Counted from the first letter of the stretch, positions 49,186-59,058 are shown. The stretch is 64,000 nt of DNA from Bin87 sp965197635 (GCA_965197635.1 OZ240218.1:1426001-1490000), one strand, 5' to 3'. The notes: generated by a model not told the origin, from the letters alone. A program made the numbers and translations.

Positions 49186-49922
49186 CCACGCCTGCTGCCC
49201 TGGGAATGGAAATCCTGTCGGAGCAGGCAGGGCGGCTGGGCATACATTTATCTTCCGAGCAGTTGGCTCAGTTCGCCGAGTACACCCGGCTGTTGGCGGA
49301 GGGAAACCAACGCGCGAACCTCACGTCGGTCACCGACTCGGCTGAAGTCCAGGTCCGCCACCATCTGGATTCGCTGACGGCGACGCTGGCAATAGCCGAT
49401 TGGCCCGATGGATTGCGGGTGGTTGACCTCGGCGCCGGGGCGGGTTTTCCCGGAGTGCCTCTCAAAATCGCTTTCCCCGGCATCCGGCTGACCCTGGTGG
49501 AGTCGGTGGGCAAAAAGACGGCGTTTCTGCGGGATTTGGTTGAGGAATTGGGACTTGCCGAGGTTGAAGTGTTGACGACGCGAGCCGAAGAATTGGCGCG
49601 CACGGAGGGCTATCGCGGCCAGTTTGACGTAGCCTTGACGCGAGGGGTCGCCGCGATGCCGGTGCTGATAGAGTACGCTTTGCCCCTGTGCAAAGGGCAC
49701 GGTTGCCTGTTGGCATGGAAGGGTCGGGATGGGCCGGCGGAAGCTGAGGCGTCGGCTAACGCCCTGGCCGAGTTGGGCGGCAAGACAGTCGGGATGCACT
49801 CAGTGAACGAACTGTCGCCGCCGCTGCCGCCAAACCGCTGGCTGGTGCGCGTGGAGAAGGTACGCCGCACGCCGGGCCGCTATCCCCGGAGGGTGGGGGT
49901 GCCGGCGAAACAACCGCTATGA
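49182..49922 (+). CDS. rsmG: 16S rRNA (guanine-527-N7)-methyltransferase RsmG
   Basis: 246 aa. The start ATG overlaps the eno stop in ATGA, so the two are translationally coupled. The SAM-binding Rossmann motif is VVDLGAGAGFPGVPLKIAFP, followed by LVESVGKKTAFLRDLVEELG and ALTRGVAAMPVLIEYALPLC; HHLDSLTATLAI upstream also fits. It methylates G527 of 16S rRNA. RsmG often sits beside parAB or gidA; here the partner is enolase. Confidence 0.95.
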   Translation: MTTPAALGMEILSEQAGRLGIHLSSEQLAQFAEYTRLLAEGNQRANLTSVTDSAEVQVRHHLDSLTATLAIADWPDGLRVVDLGAGAGFPGVPLKIAFPGIRLTLVESVGKKTAFLRDLVEELGLAEVEVLTTRAEELARTEGYRGQFDVALTRGVAAMPVLIEYALPLCKGHGCLLAWKGRDGPAEAEASANALAELGGKTVGMHSVNELSPPLPPNRWLVRVEKVRRTPGRYPRRVGVPAKQPL

Positions 49923-49929
49923 TAACCGT

Positions 49930-51459
49930 TCAGCCAGTTAGTCGTGCAAAGAATGTGTCAATAAATTCAGGGGTGTGTCCAGTATTTTCAACATATGACA
50001 GCGCTTCGCGAATTGTTCGGTCGGTTAGCCCATCGAGCACCGTGGTGTTGGGAACGTACACCTCATTCACGTCGTTGGGCTCGAACTTGCCCAAAGCGTT
50101 GCCGTATTTCCGAATTGACCGGGATACGATTTCGCGCCCGGATTGGGAAGCGAAATATAGAAACAGGTGATCAATGTATTGCTGCCCGTATAGATTGGGT
50201 CGGAACCCGTGGAAGCAGCTCAGGCTAACCGCATTGGTCCGGTTGCGGATAATCTTGTAATCGCCTCTGGCGAAAACGCCCATCAGCAACGGAGCCGGGA
50301 TTCTGGTTTCCGTTTTGTACCACGGCTTCCGGTTTCGGGTTATAAACCGTTTATGGTAACCGCGAGCTTCCCCAAAACGGATATATTGCTCTGCCTGCGG
50401 CGAGTGAGCGACGGACGCCGAAAATAGCAGGACGGGAGCATCCTTACGAAGCAGACGGTCGTAGTCGGTAGCAGTGAAAACGGGACTGCGTACCTGAGAA
50501 CTGCGGGTTATGCAGGGAATGCACTCGGTTTCGTCCAATCCTCTTTGGCGCGCTTCGGATGGTCGGAGAGCGAAAAAGTCATTGGCGCCGGTGGCGATTC
50601 CCCTGCTGAAATGCCCATAGTAATCCAACGTAACTACATCATCAGGATTAACGAAACAATCATTCGGCGCAAAAAAATGCAGCCACTTGGCGTTTGGGTT
50701 GAGGTCGGATCGTGGAATCCGAGCAACCGGAGACGATGTAAGAACGCCAGGCAGAGCGTCAATAGCGGATACCGCGTGAAAGTCAACGGTTTCGTAGTTA
50801 GCGCCGGCATCGTACAATATGATGCCTACCGACGTGATAACGTCAGGAAACACGTCTTTTTCGCAATCAAGGCTGATAATAGCTGCCAAATGACCGCCCT
50901 CTATCAGTTTCGCTTTGACCAGCTTTCCGTAGCCCGTATTCAAGAACTCCAAGGGCATGATGTAAGCCAGTCGTCCGCCGCTTTCCAACTCAGACAGCGA
51001 TTTCAGCAAAAATGCTGATGCGGTATTAGTGTAACCGGATAGCCGCAAGCCGAGATTTTCCGCAAATGCGCCGAACACCGCAGCGCGGTTAAGGAATTTT
51101 TGAAACCTCATATATGGTGGGTTGCATACGATGTTTCCATGTCGTTGGCTCCAAGAGAGCATATAGTCCTCGTTGGTGACAAACGTGTGGTTGCGTCCCG
51201 TCGCGCCGGCCCAAAAGCCCAGAATCACAGGGTCAACTTCGCTGGCCGTGAAACTGACGCGATTGTCGCCGGCCACCGGCTCAAAGAACGCTCCCAGCCC
51301 AAAGGCGGGGTCATACAGCGATTCGTTGCCCGATCCCAAAACCCACTGCACCATGAAGTCGGCAACATTGGGATGGGTAAAAAACTGGCCGAAGCGCTTG
51401 CGACGCTCCATGCCGACCTGCTCCAGATAGCGAGCGTTATCCAACGTTGACAAAAGCAT
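49930..51459 (-). CDS. Type II DNA adenine-N6 methyltransferase (R-M system)
   Basis: About 509 aa from ATG 51459; a TTG two codons upstream is possible. SAM-binding motif LYDPAFGLGAFFEPVAGD and the catalytic NPPY (GNIVCNPPYMRFQKFLNRAA) in gamma-class order are followed by a long target-recognition part (KWLHFFAPNDCFVNPDD and downstream). The QFFTHPNVADFMVQWV start is typical of Eco57I/AccI-like methylases. It overlaps the endonuclease gene by about 23 bp, forming an R-M operon. The frame is intact. Confidence 0.9.
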   Translation of the reverse strand: MLLSTLDNARYLEQVGMERRKRFGQFFTHPNVADFMVQWVLGSGNESLYDPAFGLGAFFEPVAGDNRVSFTASEVDPVILGFWAGATGRNHTFVTNEDYMLSWSQRHGNIVCNPPYMRFQKFLNRAAVFGAFAENLGLRLSGYTNTASAFLLKSLSELESGGRLAYIMPLEFLNTGYGKLVKAKLIEGGHLAAIISLDCEKDVFPDVITSVGIILYDAGANYETVDFHAVSAIDALPGVLTSSPVARIPRSDLNPNAKWLHFFAPNDCFVNPDDVVTLDYYGHFSRGIATGANDFFALRPSEARQRGLDETECIPCITRSSQVRSPVFTATDYDRLLRKDAPVLLFSASVAHSPQAEQYIRFGEARGYHKRFITRNRKPWYKTETRIPAPLLMGVFARGDYKIIRNRTNAVSLSCFHGFRPNLYGQQYIDHLFLYFASQSGREIVSRSIRKYGNALGKFEPNDVNEVYVPNTTVLDGLTDRTIREALSYVENTGHTPEFIDTFFARLTG

Positions 51460-53335
51460 CTTCAAAGACTCTCCGGTCCAGGTAGCCGGCGCCTCCCTGA
51501 AAAGTCACGTAGAACAGAAGACGGCCCCGGTCCAGCTCTTTGAGAGCGGAGCGATGTTCTGGCATATCGATTCTGCCCAAGATTTCAAGGCAAACTCCGA
51601 TGTCAATTTTTATGGTGGTCTTGCGCTGGTTCTTCGTATCCTGTTCAACTGAAAATATCTCGCCTTCGTTCCGTGGGTCGGAGGCGATTTCAAGTCGAGT
51701 AACTGTTCAGAGTTGGTGAGGTGAATTGCTGAAAAATGGCTGGCGGCCTTTGGCCTGTTTATGTCAAGTTGGGTCCATGAAGCATGAAATCGACCTCACC
51801 ACCGCCGACCGGGATGTGCTGATCGACATCATCCTCCGGCAGCAAGCCATCATCGAACGGCTGGAGAAGCGGATCGCCCAGCCGGAAGGGCGGGCCAAAG
51901 CCAAACGCTGAAGCCCAAAGCCGACCGGAAACCGGCCGAGCCCAAGCAGCCCCGCAAGCCGCGGCCCCACGGTTTCGCCCGGACCCGCATGACGCCCACC
52001 CAGCGGGTGGAGCATGTGGTGGAAACTGCGGGACCCAGTTGTCCGGCGGCTGGACCCAGCGTACTCGGGAAGTGATCGATCTGCCCCAGGTGCCGGTGCA
52101 GGTTACCGAGCACGTTTACATCACCCGCACCTGTCCCCGGCGCCAACGGGGCTGTACTCCCACAGCGCAACTGGAGGGCGCGGCGCTGGGCCAGCAGCGT
52201 CTGGGGGTGAACGTTGTCAGCCTGATTGCCGCGCTCCGGGAGGAGGCTCGGCTGCCTTGCCGCACCATCCAATGGTACCTGGACACGGTACATGGGCTGC
52301 ACCTCAGCCTGGGGGCCATCGTGGACGCCATGCCATACATCAACTCTATTGCCAGGCCAAAGCCTTCACCCACCCGGCAGAGCAGCAGCGGCGCGCTGCC
52401 CAACTGGTCCTGGAAAGACGCCTCTTGGCCCTCTGCCGTCCCTTCTTGGATGACCCGTCGGCGGCACAAGCCAAACTGTGCCGACGCATGGAGAACCACA
52501 TCAAGGAACTCTTCGTCTTCGTGGCTCATCCGGAGGTGCCACCGGACAACAATGCCGCCGAGCGCAGCCTGCCATCAGCCGGAAAATGCTGAATCCAGCG
52601 GTTAACCAGCGCCAAGTCTTCCAGTTTTGGCGTGATGCTGAGGTAGTCCCGTTTGTGCAGGATTTTGATTTGCTCTTTGAGCAACCTGAGCCAGTCGGTC
52701 ATCCGGCGTAATTCCGCAGTGGTGGACCAGGTAGGGCGCCTGAAGTCCAGCTCGCGGAAAGTGTCCGCCGTAGCATGGTTTATCAGTTGGTGGATTTGCG
52801 GATTTCTTTCGGAAAGCAGTTCCCCATACGGTGGCGCGAGGAGCAATTGTCGCAACCGGGCGCACTCATTCGCGGCGTTGCGATTGCGCGTTTCCATAAA
52901 CGCCGAATATCTTTGGGACAAGAAACTGCTGGAACGAACTTCGATTGCGGCTATTGCTTTGCCGACAAATTCGGCGTCATCTAGATCGTAATCGCCTCCG
53001 GCGGGTAAATCAGACCGTCGATAGATAAGAATATCGGGCTTCTTGCCTATGTCGTTCAATTCCTCCCGGTAGGCAGCGAAAAAATCGGCAAATCCCGGGT
53101 CGCCGGCAGAAAGGGCGTCGTCCCTGCCGTAGCGAATCGCCCGGTAGGCGTCAGAATGCCGGTTGATGGCGTTGAACACTATCTGCTCGGCCCAGTCGCC
53201 CTGCTCTTTGTTCGTGAGGAATTCGGAATTCGCCAACGTAGGCGAACGGCCACCGATGACGATTTCAGTGTCAATGTTGAAAGGTGCATCCCTGATCAGG
53301 CGCAGGATGTTCCGTTGGTAATCTGTACCGGCCAT
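51437..53335 (-). pseudogene. Type II restriction endonuclease (possibly AccI-like), split by an IS66 derivative
   Basis: The N-terminal ~250 codons (53335 to 52587) begin MAGTDYQRNILRLIRDAPFN and carry a PD-(D/E)XK core, KKPDILIYRRSDLP then AIAAIEVRSSSFLSQRYSAF. The frame breaks at the IS66 derivative (51699-52586). The C-terminal ~85 codons resume at 51698: RLEIASDPRNEGEIFSVEQD through HRSALKELDRGRLLFYVTFQ, ending FEDAFVNVG with TAA at 51437. Together they give ~345 aa, near the size of AccI. The family name is a judgement from length and operon; specificity is unknown. Confidence 0.75.
51699..52586 (+). mobile_element. Internally deleted IS66-family derivative
   Basis: Starts with the same terminal repeat (GTAACTGTTCAGAGTTGGTG at 51699) as the intact IS66 at 12309 and is nearly identical to it where present. 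Deletions include about 11 bp (after 51738), ~22 bp (near 51905), ~12 bp (near 52024) and about 390 bp at 52330, which removes the catalytic D-D region, plus a small one near 52573. The other terminal repeat is lost. It cannot encode a transposase. Confidence 0.85.
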
Positions 53336-53406
53336 TTCACTTGCTCTCGCTGTGAGCCCAAAGCGGGCATTCGCGCGGCGCGGGCAATATTACCCGAGCA
53401 GCAGCG

Positions 53407-55337
53407 TTACCGCAAAACGTCCCCGGAAGACGCAACCGGCAGGTTGACCCGCCCATCTGCGTCCCATCCTCGGGCGGCGTAGTAGTCGGCGATCATCCCG
53501 CCCAGTTCAGCGGTCGTCAATCCGACCCCGGCGGCCACTCCATCAGGCAGCAGCTCGGTGAGTGTCCGGGCCGGCAGGGTGTCGTCGGAGCGTCGCCAGC
53601 CCCAGCGTTGGTTGTAGGCTTTCTTCAGGTCGGCGATATGGGCGGCGGCGCGGCGCAGTTCGGCGGCGTCGAAGTCCTCCCAACCCGTGATCATGCGGTA
53701 CACGGCGGCGGATTCCTCCCAGAAATCGCCGAAGGCACGGCGGAGGAACTTGCACCAGATCATTGAGTCGAGGGCGGCGGCGAAATCCTCGCTGTCAGCG
53801 GCGATGCGGCCGCGCCGGTCATCAACCGTCAGACGGTCCACGTCCGGCGAAAAGTCGGCGTCGTATGCGGACGTCCGGTTGTGGCATGCGCCCCGGGGTG
53901 TGGTCGCCAGACCCAGCGCCAGCGTTTTCAGGCTGCGCGGTTCGTAGCCGGGCATCTCCAACCCCTTGACCTGCATGGCCCAATCGCACGAACCGCCGCC
54001 AACTTGTTCAGCAGCCAACCGGCTGCCGTCGGCCAGCAGGTTGCCCAAATCCCCGCGCCGGTGCCCGATGTCGTCCAGCAAACCGATCAAACCCTCGCCG
54101 TCGCCGAACCGTAGGGGCGACTCATGAGTCGCCCCTGCGACACCTGACAATGTCCCCCGCTCTGCACATTCAATGGCCCAGGCGATGACGCCGCCGGCGG
54201 AGATGGTGTCGATACCCAGCTCGTCGCAGCGGCGAACCGCCCGAATGATCGCATCAGGGTCCCCCACGCCGACCAACGGCCCCAGGGCGAAGAGACTTTC
54301 GTATTCCAAACGGGCGCTTACGGGTTGTCCGGCATTGGCGTCGCCGTCCTTTCTCGAGGATACGGAGATGATTTTTTCGCAACCGATGGTGCAGTTGGCG
54401 CAATGGGCCGAGCGGGTCGCCTTGGTTTGGTGCAGTGCCTCGCCGCTCACGGCCTCCGCTTCGGCGAAGGTGGATTGCTGGAAGTTGCGGGTGGGTAGCG
54501 TGCCCAGCCTGTTGAAAACGGACACGTTGGCGATGGTGCCCAACTCCCGGTACTTGGCGGTGGCTGCGCCCAGGCTGCGACGGCTCAGGTCGCGGGCGTA
54601 TTCTCGCAGGCCTTCTGCGGATCGGCCACGGGAGGGTCGGCGTCCACGCTGCCACGCACTGCGATGGCTTTCAGGTTCTTGCTGCCCATGACGGCGCCGG
54701 GTCCGCAGCGTCCGGCCTGCCGCCCGCCATCGTTGGCGATGCTGGCGAAACGCACCAAATTCTCGCCGGCTGGGCCAATGCCGGCCACGCGCACGGGCCG
54801 ACGGCCACCGTCGTCCAGCTCCGCTTTCACCGCCGCTTCGGTGTCCATGGTGGACAGTCCCATGAGGTGAGTAGCCGGCCGGATGTGCGGTACTCCGTCG
54901 GCGTCGATATGCAACAAAGACGGCTCCGGCGAGCATCCGGTGATGACCAGAGCATCGCCGCAGGCCCGTTTCAGTTCCCCGGCCAGGTGGCTGGACGACA
55001 GCCCGTCGGCGATGAACCCGGTCAGGGGTGAGCGGGTCATTACGGCGAACTTGCTTGACGTGGTGAGACGGGTGCCGACCAACGGGCTGGTTACGAAAAT
55101 CAGCGGGTTGTCTGGTTCCAGCGCGGCGTCGAGCAGGCGACGGCGTTCCCCGTCCGTCAGCGTTTCACCGTCCAAATCGGTCGGCGGCCCTCCGTAGCGG
55201 TGCAGCAGCCAGGTTCCCAACCCGATGCCACCGATGGTGGCGCGCAGGACATTGGGCGGTATGGGGTCGTGACGGTAATCGCCGGTGGTCAGGTCCACTA
55301 CCAGCGCATAGCCTCGATAGCCGTGGAGGGCAGGCAT
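53407..55337 (-). pseudogene. Aldehyde:ferredoxin oxidoreductase, one frameshift
   Basis: ATG 55337 starts MPALHGYRGYALVVDLTTGD; the pterin domain reads FAVMTRSPLTGFIADGLSSS and GPAGENLVRFASIANDGGRQ AGRCGPGAVMGSKNLKAI. Near 54615 a single base is missing (GCCTG where GCCCTG would keep frame), and the next frame continues LREYARDLSRRSLGAATAKY, HCANCTIGCEKI (three [4Fe-4S] Cys) and SMIWCKF (fourth Cys), to VASSGDVLR. The combined ~643 aa is normal for AOR, a Mo/W-bispterin enzyme oxidising aldehydes. One base separates it from being intact, so assembly error is possible. Confidence 0.85.
54111..54138. repeat. REP-like palindrome inside the AOR gene
   Basis: GTAGGGGCGACTCA and TGAGTCGCCCCTGC form a near-perfect 28-bp dyad. 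In the AOR frame it encodes part of AGATHESPLR, an insertion relative to the normal helix. The core GTAGGGGCGA is shared with the palindrome at 28564. Confidence 0.75.
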
Positions 55338-55343
55338 AGTCGT

Positions 55344-55667
55344 TCACCCACCGGCCTGGTTGGACAGCAGCAGGAGAGTGTCACCGGATTCCAAATGCAA
55401 GAACGCGTCGGGGTCAGAGGCCAGAAAAGCCAACCCGTTGCGGTTCAGTGCATAACCATCCGCGATGGCTCCGGTGTCCGTGAGGGCATTGCCCAACAGC
55501 GCTGGACACTCGCGGGACAACGCCTGCGAGAGTTCTGCCATCGTCGCCGTTGGGTCAATTCGTAGCGGCACCGCGCTGACTCCAGCCTTCAAGCGAGCCG
55601 TGCCGAACAGCTCCACAGTGATGGCGATGGCAGTCGTCTCACCGCTGGCGGTGTTATAGGCAGTCAT
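55344..55667 (-). CDS. MoaD/ThiS-family sulfur carrier protein
   Basis: 107 aa ubiquitin-like protein ending in LLLLSNQAGG, the C-terminal Gly-Gly needed for thiocarboxylation. VELFGTARLKAGVSAVPLRI is the first strand block and ESGDTLLLL the last. It supplies sulfur for molybdopterin. It ends 6 bp before the AOR start and overlaps mobA by 4 bp, so it is dedicated to this AOR unit. Confidence 0.88.
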   Translation of the reverse strand: MTAYNTASGETTAIAITVELFGTARLKAGVSAVPLRIDPTATMAELSQALSRECPALLGNALTDTGAIADGYALNRNGLAFLASDPDAFLHLESGDTLLLLSNQAGG

Positions 55668-56278
55668 CCTGCCAACTCCAGGGCGCGGGTCAGATCCTCG
55701 GGCCGGTTGATGTTGAAAAAGCTCATCAACTCAGGGTCGAACCGACGCACCTCATCTTCCGGCAGGTAGCGGACGGTTACGTCGTCGAAAAAGCCGGAGA
55801 TTTTGAGTTCGCCGGCCCGCAGCCGTTTTTCAATGGCCGAACGGCAGCGGCGGGAATACAGGGCGTGGGTCGGTTCAGGGCGGCCGTTGACTACCGGAAC
55901 CACGGCGTCCACCCCGTCACGCAGGCTGGCCATGTGCTCCAGAAGGGGTGGCGACAGGAACGGCATATCGCACGCCACCACCAGCGCCCATTCGGTCCTG
56001 GTGGCGTCCAGTCCGGTGTAGATGCCGCCCAGCGAACCGCAATCCGGGAAAACGTCAACGGCGGAGCGATGCGCGTCGTCCAGTGGCAGCGCGGCGGCGC
56101 GGGCTGCGTCTGCCACTACTATAACGACCTCGGTTGCGTTCACAGCCGCGGAGGCGCGGCGGATGACGCGACGGATGAGCGGCTCGCCGGCGAAGGGCTC
56201 AACCGCCTTGTCGCGGCCCAACCGCCGGCTCTGGCCGCCGGCGAGGATTACGGCAGTGATGTCGGACCTGGCTGTCAC
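55664..56278 (-). CDS. mobA: Molybdenum cofactor guanylyltransferase MobA
   Basis: 204 aa. LAGGQSRRLGRDKAVEPFAG is the GTP-binding motif, DVFPDCGSLGGIYTGLDATR and VVACDMPFLSPPLLEHM follow, as in MobA, which attaches GMP to molybdopterin. It is the first gene of a unit mobA-moaD-AOR. The end FFNINRPEDLTRALEL is the usual family C-terminus. Bis-MGD is not the usual AOR cofactor, so the guanylylation step may serve other enzymes too. Confidence 0.93.
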   Translation of the reverse strand: MTARSDITAVILAGGQSRRLGRDKAVEPFAGEPLIRRVIRRASAAVNATEVVIVVADAARAAALPLDDAHRSAVDVFPDCGSLGGIYTGLDATRTEWALVVACDMPFLSPPLLEHMASLRDGVDAVVPVVNGRPEPTHALYSRRCRSAIEKRLRAGELKISGFFDDVTVRYLPEDEVRRFDPELMSFFNINRPEDLTRALELAG

Positions 56279-56628
56279 GGTGAGATAGGAAGCAGTTGCA
56301 GCAAACTGGTGTTTGCTTGTGTGATTACCAGTCCCGCTATTGCGAAAAGTTCCACGATAAACGCAACATATAGCAAGCGGGTGGCCTCCCGTTTGGATTT
56401 CCCCTGGCGATTAAGTTCCACTGGCGTCGCAAACATGGCACGCCCTCCTAGTGATAGCACCCAGAAATAGATGACTATCGCGAAAAGCATCAAAAAGTAA
56501 GTTGGCAACGATGTAACGATTTCCTCCAAATCAATGGCGAAGACTGCGCCACCTATTGCAGCAGTCGCCATCGTTATGATGCCCAAAGAGATGGTGCTCC
56601 AATGACGTTCCTGATGCCGCCGCCGCAT
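56275..56628 (-). CDS. Small membrane protein
   Basis: 117 aa from ATG 56628. Three hydrophobic segments: ISLGIITMATAAIGGAVFAI, LPTYFLMLFAIVIYFWVLSL and LLYVAFIVELFAIAGLVITQ. No family is recognised. It begins directly after the stop of another membrane protein (1-bp gap) and its end overlaps the mobA start by 4 bp, so it may be cotranscribed with the AOR unit. Confidence 0.6.
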   Translation of the reverse strand: MRRRHQERHWSTISLGIITMATAAIGGAVFAIDLEEIVTSLPTYFLMLFAIVIYFWVLSLGGRAMFATPVELNRQGKSKREATRLLYVAFIVELFAIAGLVITQANTSLLQLLPISP

Positions 56629-56629
56629 A

Positions 56630-56938
56630 TCAGCGCCCCTTGGCCCACGGCCAAATTGATCCTTTGCCCACGCTTCTGCGGTGCCCTTGCCATGTTTGTA
56701 AGGTTGCACATAGACCGGGAACGATTGCCAAAAATATGGCCCCAGTTACCATCGCCACTATGGTCTGTGCATCGCGGTCAGATGCTAAGGCCAACATCAG
56801 GAAAATTCCGCCTATGAATATCCCTCCTGACCATGCCAATGCCACCCACTGCCATTCTTTTTGCCAAACTGATTGCAAACGCTGACGCCCACTCGGCACC
56901 GGACCCAGCGGTTTGTCATGCGGCGTTTCACTGGCCAT
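56630..56938 (-). CDS. Small membrane protein
   Basis: 102 aa from ATG 56938, with GGAGGTGGCG just upstream. Two hydrophobic segments, WVALAWSGGIFIGGIFLMLA and QTIVAMVTGAIFLAIVPGLC, follow a hydrophilic N-terminus. It is paired with the membrane protein at 56275 by a 1-bp gap. Unknown function. Confidence 0.6.
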   Translation of the reverse strand: MASETPHDKPLGPVPSGRQRLQSVWQKEWQWVALAWSGGIFIGGIFLMLALASDRDAQTIVAMVTGAIFLAIVPGLCATLQTWQGHRRSVGKGSIWPWAKGR

Positions 56939-57056
56939 CGCGCCACCTCCGGTCGAGACTGTTATACGGCGCCAGTCTATCACAACGGCCCACTGCAACT
57001 CAGTCCGTGATACCCTACGTCCTATCCGAGCATCAGCCATTTCAAGGTACTAAACC

Positions 57057-58184
57057 ATGCCCCGCGCCGCCTTCATCTACGACGACGCCATGAGCCAGCA
57101 CGTGCTCCGGGCCGACCACCCTATGCGGCCCATCCGCCTGCGTCACACCTATGAACTTCTGGACGCTTACGGCGCGTTTGACGGTACGGATTCAGTGCTG
57201 GTCACACCGACCCTGGCCGACGAGTCCAGTGTGGGTGAATTCCACTCACGGAACTACATGGCTGCCGTCCGCACGTTCAGTTTGAGCCTGACCGGCTATC
57301 AACCGCAACGCTTTGGCTTTGCCCAAGGCGGCGACAATCCGACCTATCCCGGCATGTACGAAGCTGCGATGCTCAGCACCGGCGCTACCCTCGCCGCCGC
57401 CCGCATGGTAGCCGACGGCGAGGTAACTGCGGCGTTCAACATCAGCGGCGGCCTGCATCATGCGGCGGCGCGACAGGCCAGCGGATTCTGCGTGTTCAAT
57501 GATCCCGTGGTCGCCATCAAGTACCTGCTCGGACGAGGATTACGGGTGGCCTACGTGGACATTGACGCCCATCACGGCGACGGCGTTCAGGACGCCTTCT
57601 ACGATGATCCTCGGGTACTGACCATCTCGGTGCACGAGTCGGGACGTTACCTGTTCCCCGGCACCGGCTTCGCCGGCGAAACGGGCGCCGGCGAAGGTGT
57701 CGGCTATGCCGTCAACCTGCCTTTGTATCCCTATACCGACGACGAAATCTACCTGGAGGCATTTGAGGCCGTCGTGCCCCCGCTATTGCAGGCATTCGCG
57801 CCCGACGTACTGCTGACCCAATTGGGCATCGACTCATACCACACCGACCCGCTGACTCATTTGCAGGTCACCAGCCGGGGATTTATCGCGGCGGTGACCC
57901 GATTGGGCGGGCTGGGATATCCGTGGCTCGCTACCGGCGGCGGCGGGTACGACATCGGCGCGGTGGCCCGCTGCTGGACGCTGGCCTACGGGGTGATGTG
58001 CGGCGCGGATTGGCCGGATCGTATCCCGACGCCGGCAATCGAACGGTTGGGCCGGACCACGTTGCGGGATACCGAGGTTCCCGAAATACCCGACCACATC
58101 CGCGCCGACGCCCGGGCGTTAGCGGCAGAGAGCGTGGCAGCTATCAGGGACGCAGTGTTCCCGGTTCACGGACTGGCCGCATAG
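57057..58184 (+). CDS. AcuC/HDAC-family deacetylase
   Basis: 375 aa. Active-site segments: ISGGLHHAAARQASGFCVFN (tandem His), VAYVDIDAHHGDGVQDAFYD (Zn ligands Asp and His) and LTQLGIDSYHTDPLTHLQVT (second Zn Asp; GADxxxxDP-type with I for A), then LATGGGGYD. The family removes acetyl groups from lysines or polyamines. Its 3' end overlaps that of trmI, transcribed from the other strand, by 19 bp. Confidence 0.92.
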   Translation: MPRAAFIYDDAMSQHVLRADHPMRPIRLRHTYELLDAYGAFDGTDSVLVTPTLADESSVGEFHSRNYMAAVRTFSLSLTGYQPQRFGFAQGGDNPTYPGMYEAAMLSTGATLAAARMVADGEVTAAFNISGGLHHAAARQASGFCVFNDPVVAIKYLLGRGLRVAYVDIDAHHGDGVQDAFYDDPRVLTISVHESGRYLFPGTGFAGETGAGEGVGYAVNLPLYPYTDDEIYLEAFEAVVPPLLQAFAPDVLLTQLGIDSYHTDPLTHLQVTSRGFIAAVTRLGGLGYPWLATGGGGYDIGAVARCWTLAYGVMCGADWPDRIPTPAIERLGRTTLRDTEVPEIPDHIRADARALAAESVAAIRDAVFPVHGLAA

Positions 58185-59038
58185 CCCTGCCGGCTGGGCG
58201 GTACGCACCGCACTGCCGTGGTGATGAACCCGCTGTGGGCCACCATGCGGTGAGCCGGTCGGACGCTGCGGCGGGACACGTTCCAGCCGCGCAGCAGGGT
58301 TTCGGCGGTTTCAACCCTGGCGAAGCGTCCGTCGTCGTGGAGGGCGAGCACCAACTGTTGCACCTGGAGGACGGTGGGCAGGAAGGACAGCAGTATGCCG
58401 CCGGTGATCAGCGCGTTGGCAGCGGCATCCACGGCGCGCCAGGGTTCGGGCAGGTCCAGTATCACCCGGTCAACGTCCGGGTCCGCGATGCCGTCGAAGA
58501 TGTCGCCGACGGTTACTTCCAACCGCGAAGTGTCCGGTATGACGGACCGCACGTTGGACATGGCCTTGGACACCACCGCCTCGTTGATTTCGTAGGAATG
58601 GACGCGCCCGGCGGGACCGACGGCGCGGAGCAGCGCGGTGGTCAGCGCGCCGGATCCGAACCCGGCCTCAACCACGGTCGCGCCGGGAAAGATGTCGGCC
58701 ATGGAGATGATGTTGCCCAGGTCTTTAGCGTAGATGACCTGCGGCCCACGCGGCATGAGGCGCACGTAGTCGCCCAGGGTCGGCCGGATGCCCAGCATGA
58801 CGTGGCCGCGACTGGTGGTGTACCACCCGCCCACCGGCTGTCCTATGACGTCGTCGTGAGGCAGCCATCCGAGATGGCAGTGGAACTCGCCGCCCGGAGC
58901 CAAGGTCGCCTGGTAGGTGCGGCCCTTGCGGTCCAGGAAAAGCGCCAACTCGCCGGCGCCGAACCTGCTTCGGTCGTCGTCCCCGTCGTTGGGCCAGTCC
59001 ACGGCATCCACACCAGTATCATCGTTAGGCGAATTCAT
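58166..59038 (-). CDS. trmI: tRNA (adenine-58-N1)-methyltransferase
   Basis: 290 aa. After an acidic leader, GHVMLGIRPTLGDYVRLMPR GPQVIYAKDLGNIISMADIF and the SAM motif VVEAGFGSGALTTALLRAVG fit TrmI; DRVILDLPEPWRAVDAAANA is the target-base loop. It methylates A58 of tRNA. It is divergent from the DUF2203 gene, whose start lies 20 bp away, so the two share a promoter region. Confidence 0.92.
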   Translation of the reverse strand: MNSPNDDTGVDAVDWPNDGDDDRSRFGAGELALFLDRKGRTYQATLAPGGEFHCHLGWLPHDDVIGQPVGGWYTTSRGHVMLGIRPTLGDYVRLMPRGPQVIYAKDLGNIISMADIFPGATVVEAGFGSGALTTALLRAVGPAGRVHSYEINEAVVSKAMSNVRSVIPDTSRLEVTVGDIFDGIADPDVDRVILDLPEPWRAVDAAANALITGGILLSFLPTVLQVQQLVLALHDDGRFARVETAETLLRGWNVSRRSVRPAHRMVAHSGFITTAVRCVPPSRQGYAASP

Positions 59039-59058
59039 TGGTGTATTATACAGCCGTT

